This document shows positions 22,594-30,943 of a stretch of DNA of 40,746 bases, in pieces. The position numbers were made by a program, and so were the translations under genes. This DNA is from a virus. The stretch spans positions 1 through 40,746 of the IMG/VR virus record IMGVR_UViG_3300034774_000063; one strand, given 5' to 3'. Numbering within the stretch: the first letter of the stretch is position 1; every line of letters starts with the position of its first letter. The notes below the pieces were generated by a model. The model ran no database searches. It was not told the origin of the DNA and worked only from the letters and a program-made list of their open reading frames with translations.

Positions 22594-22600
22594 ATTATAG
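22593..22600 (-). promoter_or_regulatory. CTATAATA promoter box of the glycan cluster
   Basis: The minus strand reads CTATAATAGGAAGG. The predicted start, six or seven bases after TATAAT, falls at about 22587 and leaves about 33 untranslated bases before the first glycosyltransferase gene. The box overlaps the 5' arm of the terminator. Confidence 0.55.
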
Positions 22601-22616
22601 TCTAATAATTAATTTA

Positions 22617-23162
22617 TTAAGCTTCTTCTTCTACATCCCACTCTTCTTCTTCATCAAATGCTGCTTCAGAAACAACAGATGAGTGTGACATACCAAGAGC
22701 AGAGGCAAGACTGCCTACAGCACTCCCAAAGTCCATGTTCTTATCAGTAGGAACAATAGCCTTCAGAGCTTTACCATAGTGCTTACGCTTACGCTTACTA
22801 AAGAGAGTAACCATACCCTCCCACGCAGCAAGCCCAGGAATAAAAGCCTTAGCAATACCAAAAGCAGCATCAATGGCACCCCCAGCATCTTCACCAGTCA
22901 TAGGACCAGCAGAAACATAAGCAGCATCAGCTTTCAACTGATCTTTGGTTGCCATAACAAGCGAAGTTCCAGCAGGGATCTTTGCTTTAACCGCAGCAGG
23001 AAGCTGGTCGAAAGGAATAATTGCTCCCTCCTGACCCTCCACAAGCTGATCCGAAGTAGTAAATACTGTACCTTCCCCGAAGAAGTCTTCAAGAGCAGCG
23101 CAGGAACCCAACCCCACACCTAATACAGTAGTAAGTAAAAGGGTAATAATAATATTTCTCAT
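22617..23162 (-). CDS. Predicted lipoprotein of unknown function
   Basis: A 181-residue protein with a lipoprotein signal peptide: MRNIIITLLLTTVLGVGLGSC, with Cys21 as the lipidation site (lipobox LGSC). The middle has a Gly/Ala-rich hydrophobic segment AAFGIAKAFIPGLAAWEGMV, which could be membrane-associated, followed by the basic KRKRKHYGKALKA. The tail is very acidic (EEEEWDVEEEA). It lies between SSB and the glycan cluster. It could act at the host envelope, for example in exclusion or lysis, but the sequence does not decide. Confidence 0.75.
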   Translation of the reverse strand: MRNIIITLLLTTVLGVGLGSCAALEDFFGEGTVFTTSDQLVEGQEGAIIPFDQLPAAVKAKIPAGTSLVMATKDQLKADAAYVSAGPMTGEDAGGAIDAAFGIAKAFIPGLAAWEGMVTLFSKRKRKHYGKALKAIVPTDKNMDFGSAVGSLASALGMSHSSVVSEAAFDEEEEWDVEEEA

Positions 23163-23168
23163 AGTTAA

Positions 23169-23906
23169 TTAACTTTGCAGTTTAGAGAGGTAATCATTGT
23201 CGGAGACATTTTCTGCCGCAGACGGGTTCTGACTACTCCCTTCGTGAGATGGAATCAAACCTTGAGCGGAATTCTTCACATCCTCATAATCCTCCAGCTT
23301 AACAAGAGCATGAATATCGTGGAGGGAGTCCATCCATGTTGCTACTTCCGCTTTACTCCCAGCCTCAGAAGACTTGGGACGGGGTTGAGATTGATCATAC
23401 TTAGGCCATTGACCCTCCATGATCTTAACGATTTTAAAATCGTTTCCAGACTCAAGATCGGTAATATCACCGAAGTCTTCATCTAGCATAGCGGCAATAA
23501 TCTTTTTGAAAAGAATAACACCGATGGAAAGGATTTTCACATCACCAGTTTCACGATCCACCACATTCATGTAGTAACGAGCGCGGGGCTTAATCTGACG
23601 GGCAAGATCCTCATCTTTGTTAGGCTCTTTCCAGAGCGAATAGTAAGTATCACACAATGGGCAAGGCTCTCCGTGAATCTTGCGACAATGTACATTCTTT
23701 ACTTGTCCATCCCCAGAAGGAACCCTATGAATCTTCGTCTCTGCGTAGAACATAGAGTCTTCATCCTTACCAGGAAGAATACGAACAGTATTCATTCCTT
23801 CCATAAGTTGGACGGACTTAGAAAGAAAATCGGAATTAGCGTTTCCGCTACCAGGGTTGCTGAGTTCAGCGTGTTTTGCCCGAAGGGCATCTAAATCAAT
23901 AGCCAT
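23169..23906 (-). CDS. ssb: Single-stranded DNA-binding protein, T4 gp32-like
   Basis: A 245-residue protein with a zinc motif like that of T4 gp32: His60, Cys74, Cys82 and Cys85 (IHRV, VHCRK, EPCPLCDTY), spacing H-13-C-7-C-2-C. Basic and aromatic residues around ARYYMNVVDRETG fit the OB-fold DNA-binding cleft. The C-terminus is Ser/Asn/Glu-rich and acidic, as in SSBs that recruit partners. A CTATAATA box 37 bases upstream and a perfect AGGAGG ribosome-binding site suggest high expression. It protects unwound DNA and should work with UvsX, the helicase and the polymerase. Confidence 0.9.
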   Translation of the reverse strand: MAIDLDALRAKHAELSNPGSGNANSDFLSKSVQLMEGMNTVRILPGKDEDSMFYAETKIHRVPSGDGQVKNVHCRKIHGEPCPLCDTYYSLWKEPNKDEDLARQIKPRARYYMNVVDRETGDVKILSIGVILFKKIIAAMLDEDFGDITDLESGNDFKIVKIMEGQWPKYDQSQPRPKSSEAGSKAEVATWMDSLHDIHALVKLEDYEDVKNSAQGLIPSHEGSSQNPSAAENVSDNDYLSKLQS

Positions 23907-23942
23907 GTTAAAACCTCCTATGGTCAGTTGTGGCAGTTACAG

Positions 23943-23950
23943 TATTATAG
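23943..23950 (-). promoter_or_regulatory. CTATAATA promoter box of the SSB gene
   Basis: The minus strand reads CTATAATA about 37 bases before the ATG at 23906, leaving an untranslated leader of about 30 bases that contains AGGAGG. This differs from the leaderless arrangement of other genes with the same box. Confidence 0.6.
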
Positions 23951-23973
23951 TCGTAGTTTGCGAAGTTGTTAAA

Positions 23974-24414
23974 TTATCTGTATAAATTTGTCTCGGCGCG
24001 ACGATTAGAGGATAGCTGCACTAGCATATCCTTCTTATGCTCTAACGACGATACCAAACCTTTTAGTAGTGTATATTTGAACTGTGCATCATTCACATTC
24101 TTAGTATATAGTGCAAAATCAGGCTCTGCCATCACAAAATCATCCAAATCTTTAGCAGTCTGTTTTGTAGTAGAAGAGCTTTTCTTCTCCTTTCTAGCAA
24201 TAGCACTAAATTTGGTTAAATTAAGATTAGCCTCATCTAACCTGTTTTTGGCAACAGACAACAGACCTTGATAATAAGAATAAATAGAGGCTTGCCTAGC
24301 CATCTCATTATCAATCTCATGCGTATCATATTGCGTAACACTATCTGCAATGTCTACATAATTTTCCCAGGTAAGATCCTCTAACGCTTCTAGTAAATTC
24401 TGTGCTTTGTTCAT
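23974..24414 (-). CDS. UvsY-like recombination mediator candidate
   Basis: A 146-residue, helical, highly charged protein. The length, the location between helicase and SSB genes, and the C-terminal pattern LEHKKDMLVQLSSNRRAETNL resemble T4-type UvsY mediators, which load UvsX on SSB-coated DNA. The central Lys/Ser/Thr run KKSSSTTKQTAKD looks like a linker. Sequence similarity of UvsY proteins is low, so this is an inference. ATGA overlap with the metallopeptidase gene upstream. Confidence 0.5.
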   Translation of the reverse strand: MNKAQNLLEALEDLTWENYVDIADSVTQYDTHEIDNEMARQASIYSYYQGLLSVAKNRLDEANLNLTKFSAIARKEKKSSSTTKQTAKDLDDFVMAEPDFALYTKNVNDAQFKYTLLKGLVSSLEHKKDMLVQLSSNRRAETNLYR

Positions 24415-24785
24415 AGTAATAGCTCCTTGGCTAGTTCTGGGTTAAGTCTCGCAAATAACATAATTGCTCGGGACATTGTTATAGTCACCCTCTCGTTAGA
24501 TTCCCAAATATATTCCTCATTTTCATCATCACCCCCGCCCATGCCACATAATTCCAATAAAACATGACAAATCTCATGAAAAAGAGTCTCCCTCGCTGGG
24601 CCATCCTCCATCTTTTGTTCTAAGTGGATCTCATAAGTATCAAAATCACAAGTACCCCAGCAGTTCTGTGTACCTGCTTTTAGTCCTTTCTGAATTTTAA
24701 TATCAAAAGTGGCCCAACCCCCATTAACAGTTTGAAGGTTTTTATTCTCTGCTAAAATATCAAAAATATGGGTCTTACTCGTCAT
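24411..24785 (-). CDS. Zinc metallopeptidase-like protein (HExxH)
   Basis: A 124-residue protein with a zincin motif: HEICH at residues 70-74 within ARETLFHEICHVLLELCG. The preceding segment CDFDTYEIHLEQKMEDGP is typical of small phage ImmA/IrrE- or SprT-like peptidases. The third zinc ligand could be a Glu in ENEEYIWES. The substrate is unknown; it may process a phage protein or cut a host regulator. It overlaps the end of the helicase gene by 11 bases, with GGAG as ribosome-binding site. Confidence 0.75.
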   Translation of the reverse strand: MTSKTHIFDILAENKNLQTVNGGWATFDIKIQKGLKAGTQNCWGTCDFDTYEIHLEQKMEDGPARETLFHEICHVLLELCGMGGGDDENEEYIWESNERVTITMSRAIMLFARLNPELAKELLL

Positions 24786-26076
24786 CAGTTGAATAATCTC
24801 CTTCGCTCATTTTAAGTACATGGTAATCTATATTCATAGGAACCGTAAACCTGGGGCGACCATTTCTAGACTTAACCACATAAGCCCTCATTCGCCCTTC
24901 GTCAAATTCCTGCTCACTTTGATTCAAGGACACTGCAAAATCACAAGTACGAATCTTGCCATAGGAATCTCCAAGTTCGGCATCTGTAATAATCTTAACC
25001 GCTCGTCCTTGTCTATTGGTTTGAGTAGCAGTCCACAAAAGAACTTTAGTCTCCATAGCCAACCCCCGCAACTCTTCAGCAATCCTCTGTTGAGCTTGGT
25101 ACTCATGTTGGTTCTCTCGGACAGGACGCAACAGTTCAAGATAATCCACTATGATAACATCAGGAATAAAATCATCGTAATTTCGTAGCTGTACCAAGAG
25201 TGCCCGTAAACTATTAACATTTGCCGTGCCCGTAGGAAACTCTTTAATAACAAGCTTACTACCAGGGAAGTTACTTTGGAAAATACTTAGCCTTTCTGAT
25301 ACTTTAAGTTGCGCGGCGGGAGCCTTCAATTGGCCTTGTGGGATTAATGATACTACTGAGTCGAAGCGTTGTGCAATCTTATCCTCACTCATCTCTAATG
25401 AAACATACAAAACCTTCCTTCCTTCTACCATGCTTTGAACAGCTTGATTAACCAGCCATAACGATTTACCTACCCCTGGAGGGGCAATGACCATAGCTAA
25501 CTCTTTACTCCCCAAACCTCCTTCTAAGGACTGGTTCAAAGAAGGTAACAAAGTTTTATATTTATCAACTGCGTCTGCATTATGCGTCCTATCCCACCTA
25601 TCACTAATATCCGCAAAATACTTCTGACCTACATTTACTTCTCGGCTAACAGTTAAGGCATTCCGTACTAAGGTCTCCGTCTCCTCCATCCTGTCTTCTT
25701 TAATCAGGACTAGAGATTGCTTAATAGCATCTTTCATTGCCTCTCGTTTGGCAAAGCTTTCAATCAAATCTAGATAATAATCCTCTCCATCAATAGCAGA
25801 AGTGTCTAGTCTGTTAATATACTCAAGCTCATCAGTGTAATCATGAATAGACTCTCTTTCATTTTTACTAGAATGCAACTGCTGCTCAATAAAATCATCA
25901 TTAGGAAGTTTCTTATACTTCTCATAATGATCCCTAACAGCAGAAAAGATTTTACTATGAGAAGGAAATTCAAAATACTCAGGCTTAACCAAGTTAACAA
26001 TTTGAAGATAAAAATCCTTATCAGACTTCAAGAGGTATAAAATACCTCGTTGAATATTCTCGTTGAATGCGTACAT
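24775..26076 (-). CDS. dnaB: DnaB-family replicative helicase
   Basis: A 433-residue hexameric-type helicase. The first 100 residues match the helical DnaB N-domain. The RecA-like core has Walker A APPGVGKS (198-205), VLYVSLEMSEDKIAQRF, Walker B DVIIVDYLELL (306-316), the sensor-like TATQTNRQG (349-357) and the arginine-finger region VVKSRNGRPRF. It unwinds the fork in the 5' to 3' direction ahead of the polymerase. No primase is recognised in this window, so that function must come from elsewhere in the phage or the host. Confidence 0.94.
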   Translation of the reverse strand: MYAFNENIQRGILYLLKSDKDFYLQIVNLVKPEYFEFPSHSKIFSAVRDHYEKYKKLPNDDFIEQQLHSSKNERESIHDYTDELEYINRLDTSAIDGEDYYLDLIESFAKREAMKDAIKQSLVLIKEDRMEETETLVRNALTVSREVNVGQKYFADISDRWDRTHNADAVDKYKTLLPSLNQSLEGGLGSKELAMVIAPPGVGKSLWLVNQAVQSMVEGRKVLYVSLEMSEDKIAQRFDSVVSLIPQGQLKAPAAQLKVSERLSIFQSNFPGSKLVIKEFPTGTANVNSLRALLVQLRNYDDFIPDVIIVDYLELLRPVRENQHEYQAQQRIAEELRGLAMETKVLLWTATQTNRQGRAVKIITDAELGDSYGKIRTCDFAVSLNQSEQEFDEGRMRAYVVKSRNGRPRFTVPMNIDYHVLKMSEGDYSTDDE

Positions 26077-26088
26077 TAGGTCTAACTA

Positions 26089-26514
26089 CTACTGGGGTTT
26101 ATAGATGTTGGTGGGGTCAATCCCCGCCTTATCATAGGTCGTATCCATAATTTTTCGCGCTGATTCCATCTTTTGTTTGGATTCTCGGGGAGTTAATTTC
26201 CTAGCTCTATCAAGAACTTTTTGAGGAGGAGTATATTTAGCGTAATGTTGCCACCCTGATTCCATCCTTTCCTCACACCCCCGTTGTAGTTCCAGATTAA
26301 CTACATCAGAACCTCCAGACTTATTAAAACCTGTTTTCTTATTAACACCTGTCCAACCTGCTCCTTTAAAAATAACAGGAGGGGCTACATCCCACTTTCT
26401 TTGTGAAAGCTTTTTACATTCTGGGCACCTAGTCCTGTCTGGGGCATCTCCCATCTTGTACTCTCTGTCCCAAAAAATCTTGCATTCTTTACACACCCAT
26501 TCATATACTGCCAT
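26089..26514 (-). CDS. FmdB-like zinc-ribbon protein
   Basis: A 141-residue protein starting MAVYEWVCKECKIFWDREYK, with CxxC at the N-terminus and CPEC about 18 residues later, the four cysteines of an FmdB/CxxC-type zinc ribbon. APPVIFKGAGWTG is the usual continuation in this family. The C-terminal half is Lys/Arg-rich and helical. The start at 26514 makes a TAATG overlap with the reductase stop. The role is not known. Confidence 0.75.
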   Translation of the reverse strand: MAVYEWVCKECKIFWDREYKMGDAPDRTRCPECKKLSQRKWDVAPPVIFKGAGWTGVNKKTGFNKSGGSDVVNLELQRGCEERMESGWQHYAKYTPPQKVLDRARKLTPRESKQKMESARKIMDTTYDKAGIDPTNIYKPQ

Positions 26515-28400
26515 TAGCACTCACCTCCTGCCACGGAACATATATCTCCGCTTGCAATACTAGTATCTGCAAACACCGTCATATGCTCCTCAATGTTATC
26601 CTCCGTCAAAGGAATCGCTGTAAGGGGTTCCCCTTCTTTAGCTCCTGCTCTATACACCGTCAACCCTTTCAGGTACGGAGCATAATCCAAAGCCGCTTGA
26701 GAGAACTCTTCAGGAGTAGAAGTGGCAGGAAGATTAATAGTTTTCGAGATACAGGAGTCCATGTACTTTTGGATCGTCGCTTGGACCCGAATGTGGTCTT
26801 CGGGGGCCACATCATAGGCTCCGACGAAACACTCAAGCGATTTATCTTCTTCATAGTATTCTCGGAAGAGGGGGTCAACAACTAATTTCTCTTTCCAAAT
26901 ATTGTTATGCCTATACCTACGGGTATACATAGCAGAAAAAATAGGCTCAATGCCTGAACTAACCCCGTGGAGCATAGAGATAGTACCGCAAGGAGGGATA
27001 GTAAGCATAACAGCATTTCTGACCCCGTATCGCTTGATAAGCATTCTAATACGAGCAGGGAGAGTTTTTGCGTAATCTTCATTTAGAAATTGTTTGTATT
27101 CAAATTCTGGGAATGGGCTCTTGTCCCTTGCTAGATAAATGGACTGCTTGTACGATTCATCTCGTATGGTAGTGAATAGTCGATCTAAAAACTCAAGGCA
27201 CTTTTCACTACCGTATGTAATCCCCAGTTTAATGAGCATATAATGTAGACCCGTTACGCCTAACCCAATCCTGCGAGACCTTTCTCCAACCCTTTTGCAT
27301 GTGTCCGTAGGAAACTTATTAACAGTAAGTACATTGTCTAGGAAGCGAATACCCGTGCGAACTGTTCTTGCAAGACGCTTCCAATCCACATCAGAACCAT
27401 CATCAAGTACCATATTAGAAAGATTAACATTGCCGAGGCAACAGTTCCCATAAGAGGGTAACGAAATCTCACCACAAGGATTCGTTGAATCCAGCCTTTC
27501 AAAGTATGAAACATTAGTGTACCTATTGGCTAAGTCGATATTATATATGCCTGGATCACCAGATTCTACCGAATTTTTCCAAATTATATTCCACAAATCT
27601 CTAGCTTTTATATCATCAATACAGATTACCTCAAAAGTATCCTCAAAATGTTCCTTATAAAAGTTATCAGCACGGGAGATAGCATCTTCTTCGTCTTGAG
27701 CTACGACCTTCAGATTACTCTCCCCATTACGCACTAAATGATAAGTGTGGTACTCTTTGTTGTTAAAAGTAAAATGCCAGTCTTCTTCCAACTCTACAGC
27801 TTCAAGAAATCTATCGGTGATGGCAACAGAGATATTGAAATTGTTAAGCTCCCCCTTATCCAATTTAACATGGAGAAATTCCATAAGGTCAGGATGAGTA
27901 ACATTAAGAATGCCCATAAGAGCAGTTCTACGATTTTTTCCCGCTCGTACATGTTCACCTACCTCATTGATCATTTTTAGGACGGAGACGGACCCTGGGG
28001 CTGAGTGGAGGACGCTGCCGATGTGATCTCCTTTCGGACGAATCTTTGAAACATTAAATCCGACACCCCCTCCCGCACAGGAGATTCTATACATATCTTG
28101 GACGGTCTTCCCGATAGAATCAACACTATCTTCTGGGTTAATGACATAGCAATTAAGCAGATTATGATGGCCCCTATTGCGACCAGCCCCATAAATAATC
28201 CTACCGCCAGGGATAAAGTCTCCCGAACCGATAGCCTCATAGAAGTATTTTTCAATTTTTTCTTTCTCCTCATCTCTTTCTGCGGAAGCTACAGTTTTCG
28301 CTATAACTTTAGCTCGTTCAGACCATTTAGTTTCTCCTGGATAGGCATAACGGGATTCAAAAATTTCCTGACCAAGTTCGTTTAGATTTGCGTTTGCCAT
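26514..28400 (-). CDS. nrdJ: Class II (adenosylcobalamin-dependent) ribonucleotide reductase
   Basis: A 628-residue single-chain reductase making deoxynucleotides from ribonucleotides. NCYVINPEDS (Cys84), the active-site NPCGE (307-311), GNCCLGNVNLSN, RRIGLGVTGLHYML and the phosphate-binding IPPCGTISML followed by SSGIEPIFSAMYTRRY place it in the class II family. Two C-terminal cysteines (CSVAGGEC) can serve as the reducing pair. No ATP cone is present. Residues of about 204-262 look like an extra segment compared with short class II enzymes. It needs adenosylcobalamin from the host, not oxygen or a small subunit. Confidence 0.93.
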   Translation of the reverse strand: MANANLNELGQEIFESRYAYPGETKWSERAKVIAKTVASAERDEEKEKIEKYFYEAIGSGDFIPGGRIIYGAGRNRGHHNLLNCYVINPEDSVDSIGKTVQDMYRISCAGGGVGFNVSKIRPKGDHIGSVLHSAPGSVSVLKMINEVGEHVRAGKNRRTALMGILNVTHPDLMEFLHVKLDKGELNNFNISVAITDRFLEAVELEEDWHFTFNNKEYHTYHLVRNGESNLKVVAQDEEDAISRADNFYKEHFEDTFEVICIDDIKARDLWNIIWKNSVESGDPGIYNIDLANRYTNVSYFERLDSTNPCGEISLPSYGNCCLGNVNLSNMVLDDGSDVDWKRLARTVRTGIRFLDNVLTVNKFPTDTCKRVGERSRRIGLGVTGLHYMLIKLGITYGSEKCLEFLDRLFTTIRDESYKQSIYLARDKSPFPEFEYKQFLNEDYAKTLPARIRMLIKRYGVRNAVMLTIPPCGTISMLHGVSSGIEPIFSAMYTRRYRHNNIWKEKLVVDPLFREYYEEDKSLECFVGAYDVAPEDHIRVQATIQKYMDSCISKTINLPATSTPEEFSQAALDYAPYLKGLTVYRAGAKEGEPLTAIPLTEDNIEEHMTVFADTSIASGDICSVAGGEC

Positions 28401-28401
28401 A

Positions 28402-29988
28402 TTACTTCTTTATTTGAGAGATACCTTTGTGTTTTATAATAGTAACTCGCTTGGAAGAATCCAAAAGAGTTTTCAAATGTTTATTATGTGTAATAATAAA
28501 AATAGTTTTGTCTTTCTTAATTTCTTGAAGAAGTTGGAACAAACCTTGCACCCCTTCTTCATCTATATTTTCCGCTACCTCATCAAAGAATAGTAAATCT
28601 ACATGAGATTTATCTGTAAGAAGAAGAAGATCTTTTAGGCCCAGCATGATAGCTAGGTTTACTTTTCTCTTCTCCCCTCCAGACAAGGATATATACGGAA
28701 GAAGCCTACCACTTGTCTCAATTTTTTCAGTTAATTCTTGATCAAATTCTACAGAATATTTAGAATTTGTTAAATATGATACATAGTAGTTACATCTTTC
28801 ATTAAAATACTCTAAAACATTATTTATTATATATTTAATAACTCCCTGCTCTGAGAAAGCCTTCTCCCAAAAGCGCATTACTTCATACTGTATCTTGTTT
28901 TCTTCCTTATCCTTCTGGGCACACGCTATGGACTCCCTAAAAGTTTCTTTAAGCTCATTATAATTAGTCTCATCTCTACAAAGCTCTCTATAGTCTAAGA
29001 ACTGAGCGTAATCCTTAGAGGAAATACTCACTTCTATAACCGTATTTTGTTGGTGATGTAGACTTCTCTCTAACTCTCCCAAGTCTACTTCATGTGTATT
29101 TATCTGATTGGATAACTTATCGTCTGTCTCTGATGCTAATGGTTGATTACAAGTCCAACAGGTTCTCTCCTTAAAAGGAGTTTTTAATATATTGGTAAGT
29201 TTTTCTATAGATTTTTGTTCTTTACCTACCCTATCTTTTAGTTTTTTTATTTGCCACTTGGTAGCCTCTGCTTCCTTCTCAGTATTTACTATTTCTTCTA
29301 AGGTTAAAGAGGTAGGGTACTTATCAAACCGACTGTACTGATCCTTAGCTTTTTCCAGTTTGGTAATTTTTGTATTGAAAAGATCTATACTTTTTTGATT
29401 TTCTTCAATAATAGCATCTTTAGTTTTAGCATTTTGATAGTAAGTTGATTTAAGAGTACGAATCCTATCTCTCATCTCAAATATATCATCTAAATTTAAA
29501 AAGTTTCTAATAATAGTTCTCTTATCATCAGCACTACAGTCTAAGAAGTTAACATCATTAGATTGCCCGAAGAACATAGAAGCTAGTAGAACCTTGTGAT
29601 TAATATTCAAAAAGGAATCAATCTCTGCCTGTGTAGTAAATACTGATTGCTGAGTTCTATTCTCTCCCCCCACTAAAAATTCAAGCTTAGTGGGCTTTTT
29701 TCTACGGGTAATTACCACATATTGATTCTTATGTGTAAGATGTATCTCCACCATACATTGTTTTTTAGATTGATTATTAACTAAACTATCTTCTGTACTT
29801 TTACGAATGGTCTTACCAGTAAGCCCAAAGTAAACAGCCTCAATCAGGACACTCTTCCCTGCTCCGTTAGACCCCTTGGTATCTTTATTAATTCCTTTAA
29901 TTAGGGTAAGACCAGTATAGTCTCCTAAAGGAAACTCTTGATCTTTAAAAGAATAAAAATTTTGTATCTTAATTTTTTCAATCTTCAT
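28402..29988 (-). CDS. 46: SbcC/Rad50-like recombination ATPase (T4 gp46)
   Basis: A 528-residue SMC-type ATPase. Walker A GSNGAGKS is at 39-46, a coiled coil runs from about 180 to 370, and a zinc-hook CWTC lies at 277-280. The ABC signature LSGGEKR is at 435-441 and Walker B DLLFFDE at 464-470. It forms the SbcCD (Mre11-Rad50-type) complex with the overlapping upstream gene and prepares DNA ends for UvsX. Overlap with the nuclease gene is 11 bases. Confidence 0.95.
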   Translation of the reverse strand: MKIEKIKIQNFYSFKDQEFPLGDYTGLTLIKGINKDTKGSNGAGKSVLIEAVYFGLTGKTIRKSTEDSLVNNQSKKQCMVEIHLTHKNQYVVITRRKKPTKLEFLVGGENRTQQSVFTTQAEIDSFLNINHKVLLASMFFGQSNDVNFLDCSADDKRTIIRNFLNLDDIFEMRDRIRTLKSTYYQNAKTKDAIIEENQKSIDLFNTKITKLEKAKDQYSRFDKYPTSLTLEEIVNTEKEAEATKWQIKKLKDRVGKEQKSIEKLTNILKTPFKERTCWTCNQPLASETDDKLSNQINTHEVDLGELERSLHHQQNTVIEVSISSKDYAQFLDYRELCRDETNYNELKETFRESIACAQKDKEENKIQYEVMRFWEKAFSEQGVIKYIINNVLEYFNERCNYYVSYLTNSKYSVEFDQELTEKIETSGRLLPYISLSGGEKRKVNLAIMLGLKDLLLLTDKSHVDLLFFDEVAENIDEEGVQGLFQLLQEIKKDKTIFIITHNKHLKTLLDSSKRVTIIKHKGISQIKK

Positions 29989-30943
29989 CTTTGAGAGACC
30001 TATACCCTTTCATTAAAGTTTCTTTAGGAATTATAGAATTAGCCCTGTCAACATAGTCTTCAATAATCATTTCATTAATAGAAAATAAATTTCGCTCAGG
30101 TTCGTAAGCGGATATCTCCTCTTCATTAAATATGGGATTATACTTCACATCAATGTAAGGCACTTGCAGTTTATCATAGGGGATAGGGTAGTGATCTATG
30201 TCAACAAGGATACGAAGCATAGTAAACCACTCTGGGTCATTAATATCCTCTAAATTAGCTTCAATATCCTTAGCGGCATATACTAGATGACGGGGGCCAT
30301 GATTAAGGGTGCGAAGTGTAACCCCCTCATCTAAGATAGCATAAAAACTATCCTTAAATGCTTCTCCAAAGTTAGTGGTATAGGGAGTGCCTAGAATTGT
30401 AACATTTTCTTTCTCCAAGTATCCGTGAACATGACCCAAGAAAGTAGGAGTACGAAAATCAGAAAGCCTAATATTAAAATCAGCATCCCCAACAGAGTTA
30501 AGGGAACCATAATAGCCAAAGTGACCATAGACAGTATACCCAGCAGGAACTTCTTTAAGCAGTTTTTTAATATAATCTTCATCTTCGTAGTGAGGAATCC
30601 AAGCCCTCTCCCATTGGTGATCCACAGAATACTCTGTAATCACATCAGCATGATAATTATATAGACTTAAAGCAGTCACCCCATCATCAGCTTTAGTCTC
30701 GCTATCATGGTTTCCTCTAAGAATGGTTAGAGGTACATCCTTTCTCTTTAAATAATCTACAACTTCTTTAAGCGCGAGAAGAACACTAGGAGAAGGCTTT
30801 CTATACATCATTAAATCTCCCATGATGATAACCTCTGTAGGCTTCTCTTCTTGGAGAAGCCTAAGAATGCACTTCTTCTGTGCCTCTAGTAACCCTACAG
30901 GCTTATCTGTAAAATGAAGATCAGTTATTAGTAGAAGTCTCAT
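29978..30943 (-). CDS. 47: SbcD/Mre11-like nuclease (T4 gp47)
   Basis: A 321-residue metallophosphatase-fold nuclease. The five motifs are visible: ITDLHF (Asp8, His10), GDLMMYRKP (42-50), GNHDSE (77-82), YGHFGYYG (139-146) and LGHVHGY (169-175). The remaining C-terminal domain likely binds the Rad50-like partner encoded next. The ATG overlaps the upstream polymerase stop as ATGA, linking end processing to replication. Confidence 0.95.
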   Translation of the reverse strand: MRLLLITDLHFTDKPVGLLEAQKKCILRLLQEEKPTEVIIMGDLMMYRKPSPSVLLALKEVVDYLKRKDVPLTILRGNHDSETKADDGVTALSLYNYHADVITEYSVDHQWERAWIPHYEDEDYIKKLLKEVPAGYTVYGHFGYYGSLNSVGDADFNIRLSDFRTPTFLGHVHGYLEKENVTILGTPYTTNFGEAFKDSFYAILDEGVTLRTLNHGPRHLVYAAKDIEANLEDINDPEWFTMLRILVDIDHYPIPYDKLQVPYIDVKYNPIFNEEEISAYEPERNLFSINEMIIEDYVDRANSIIPKETLMKGYRSLKDED

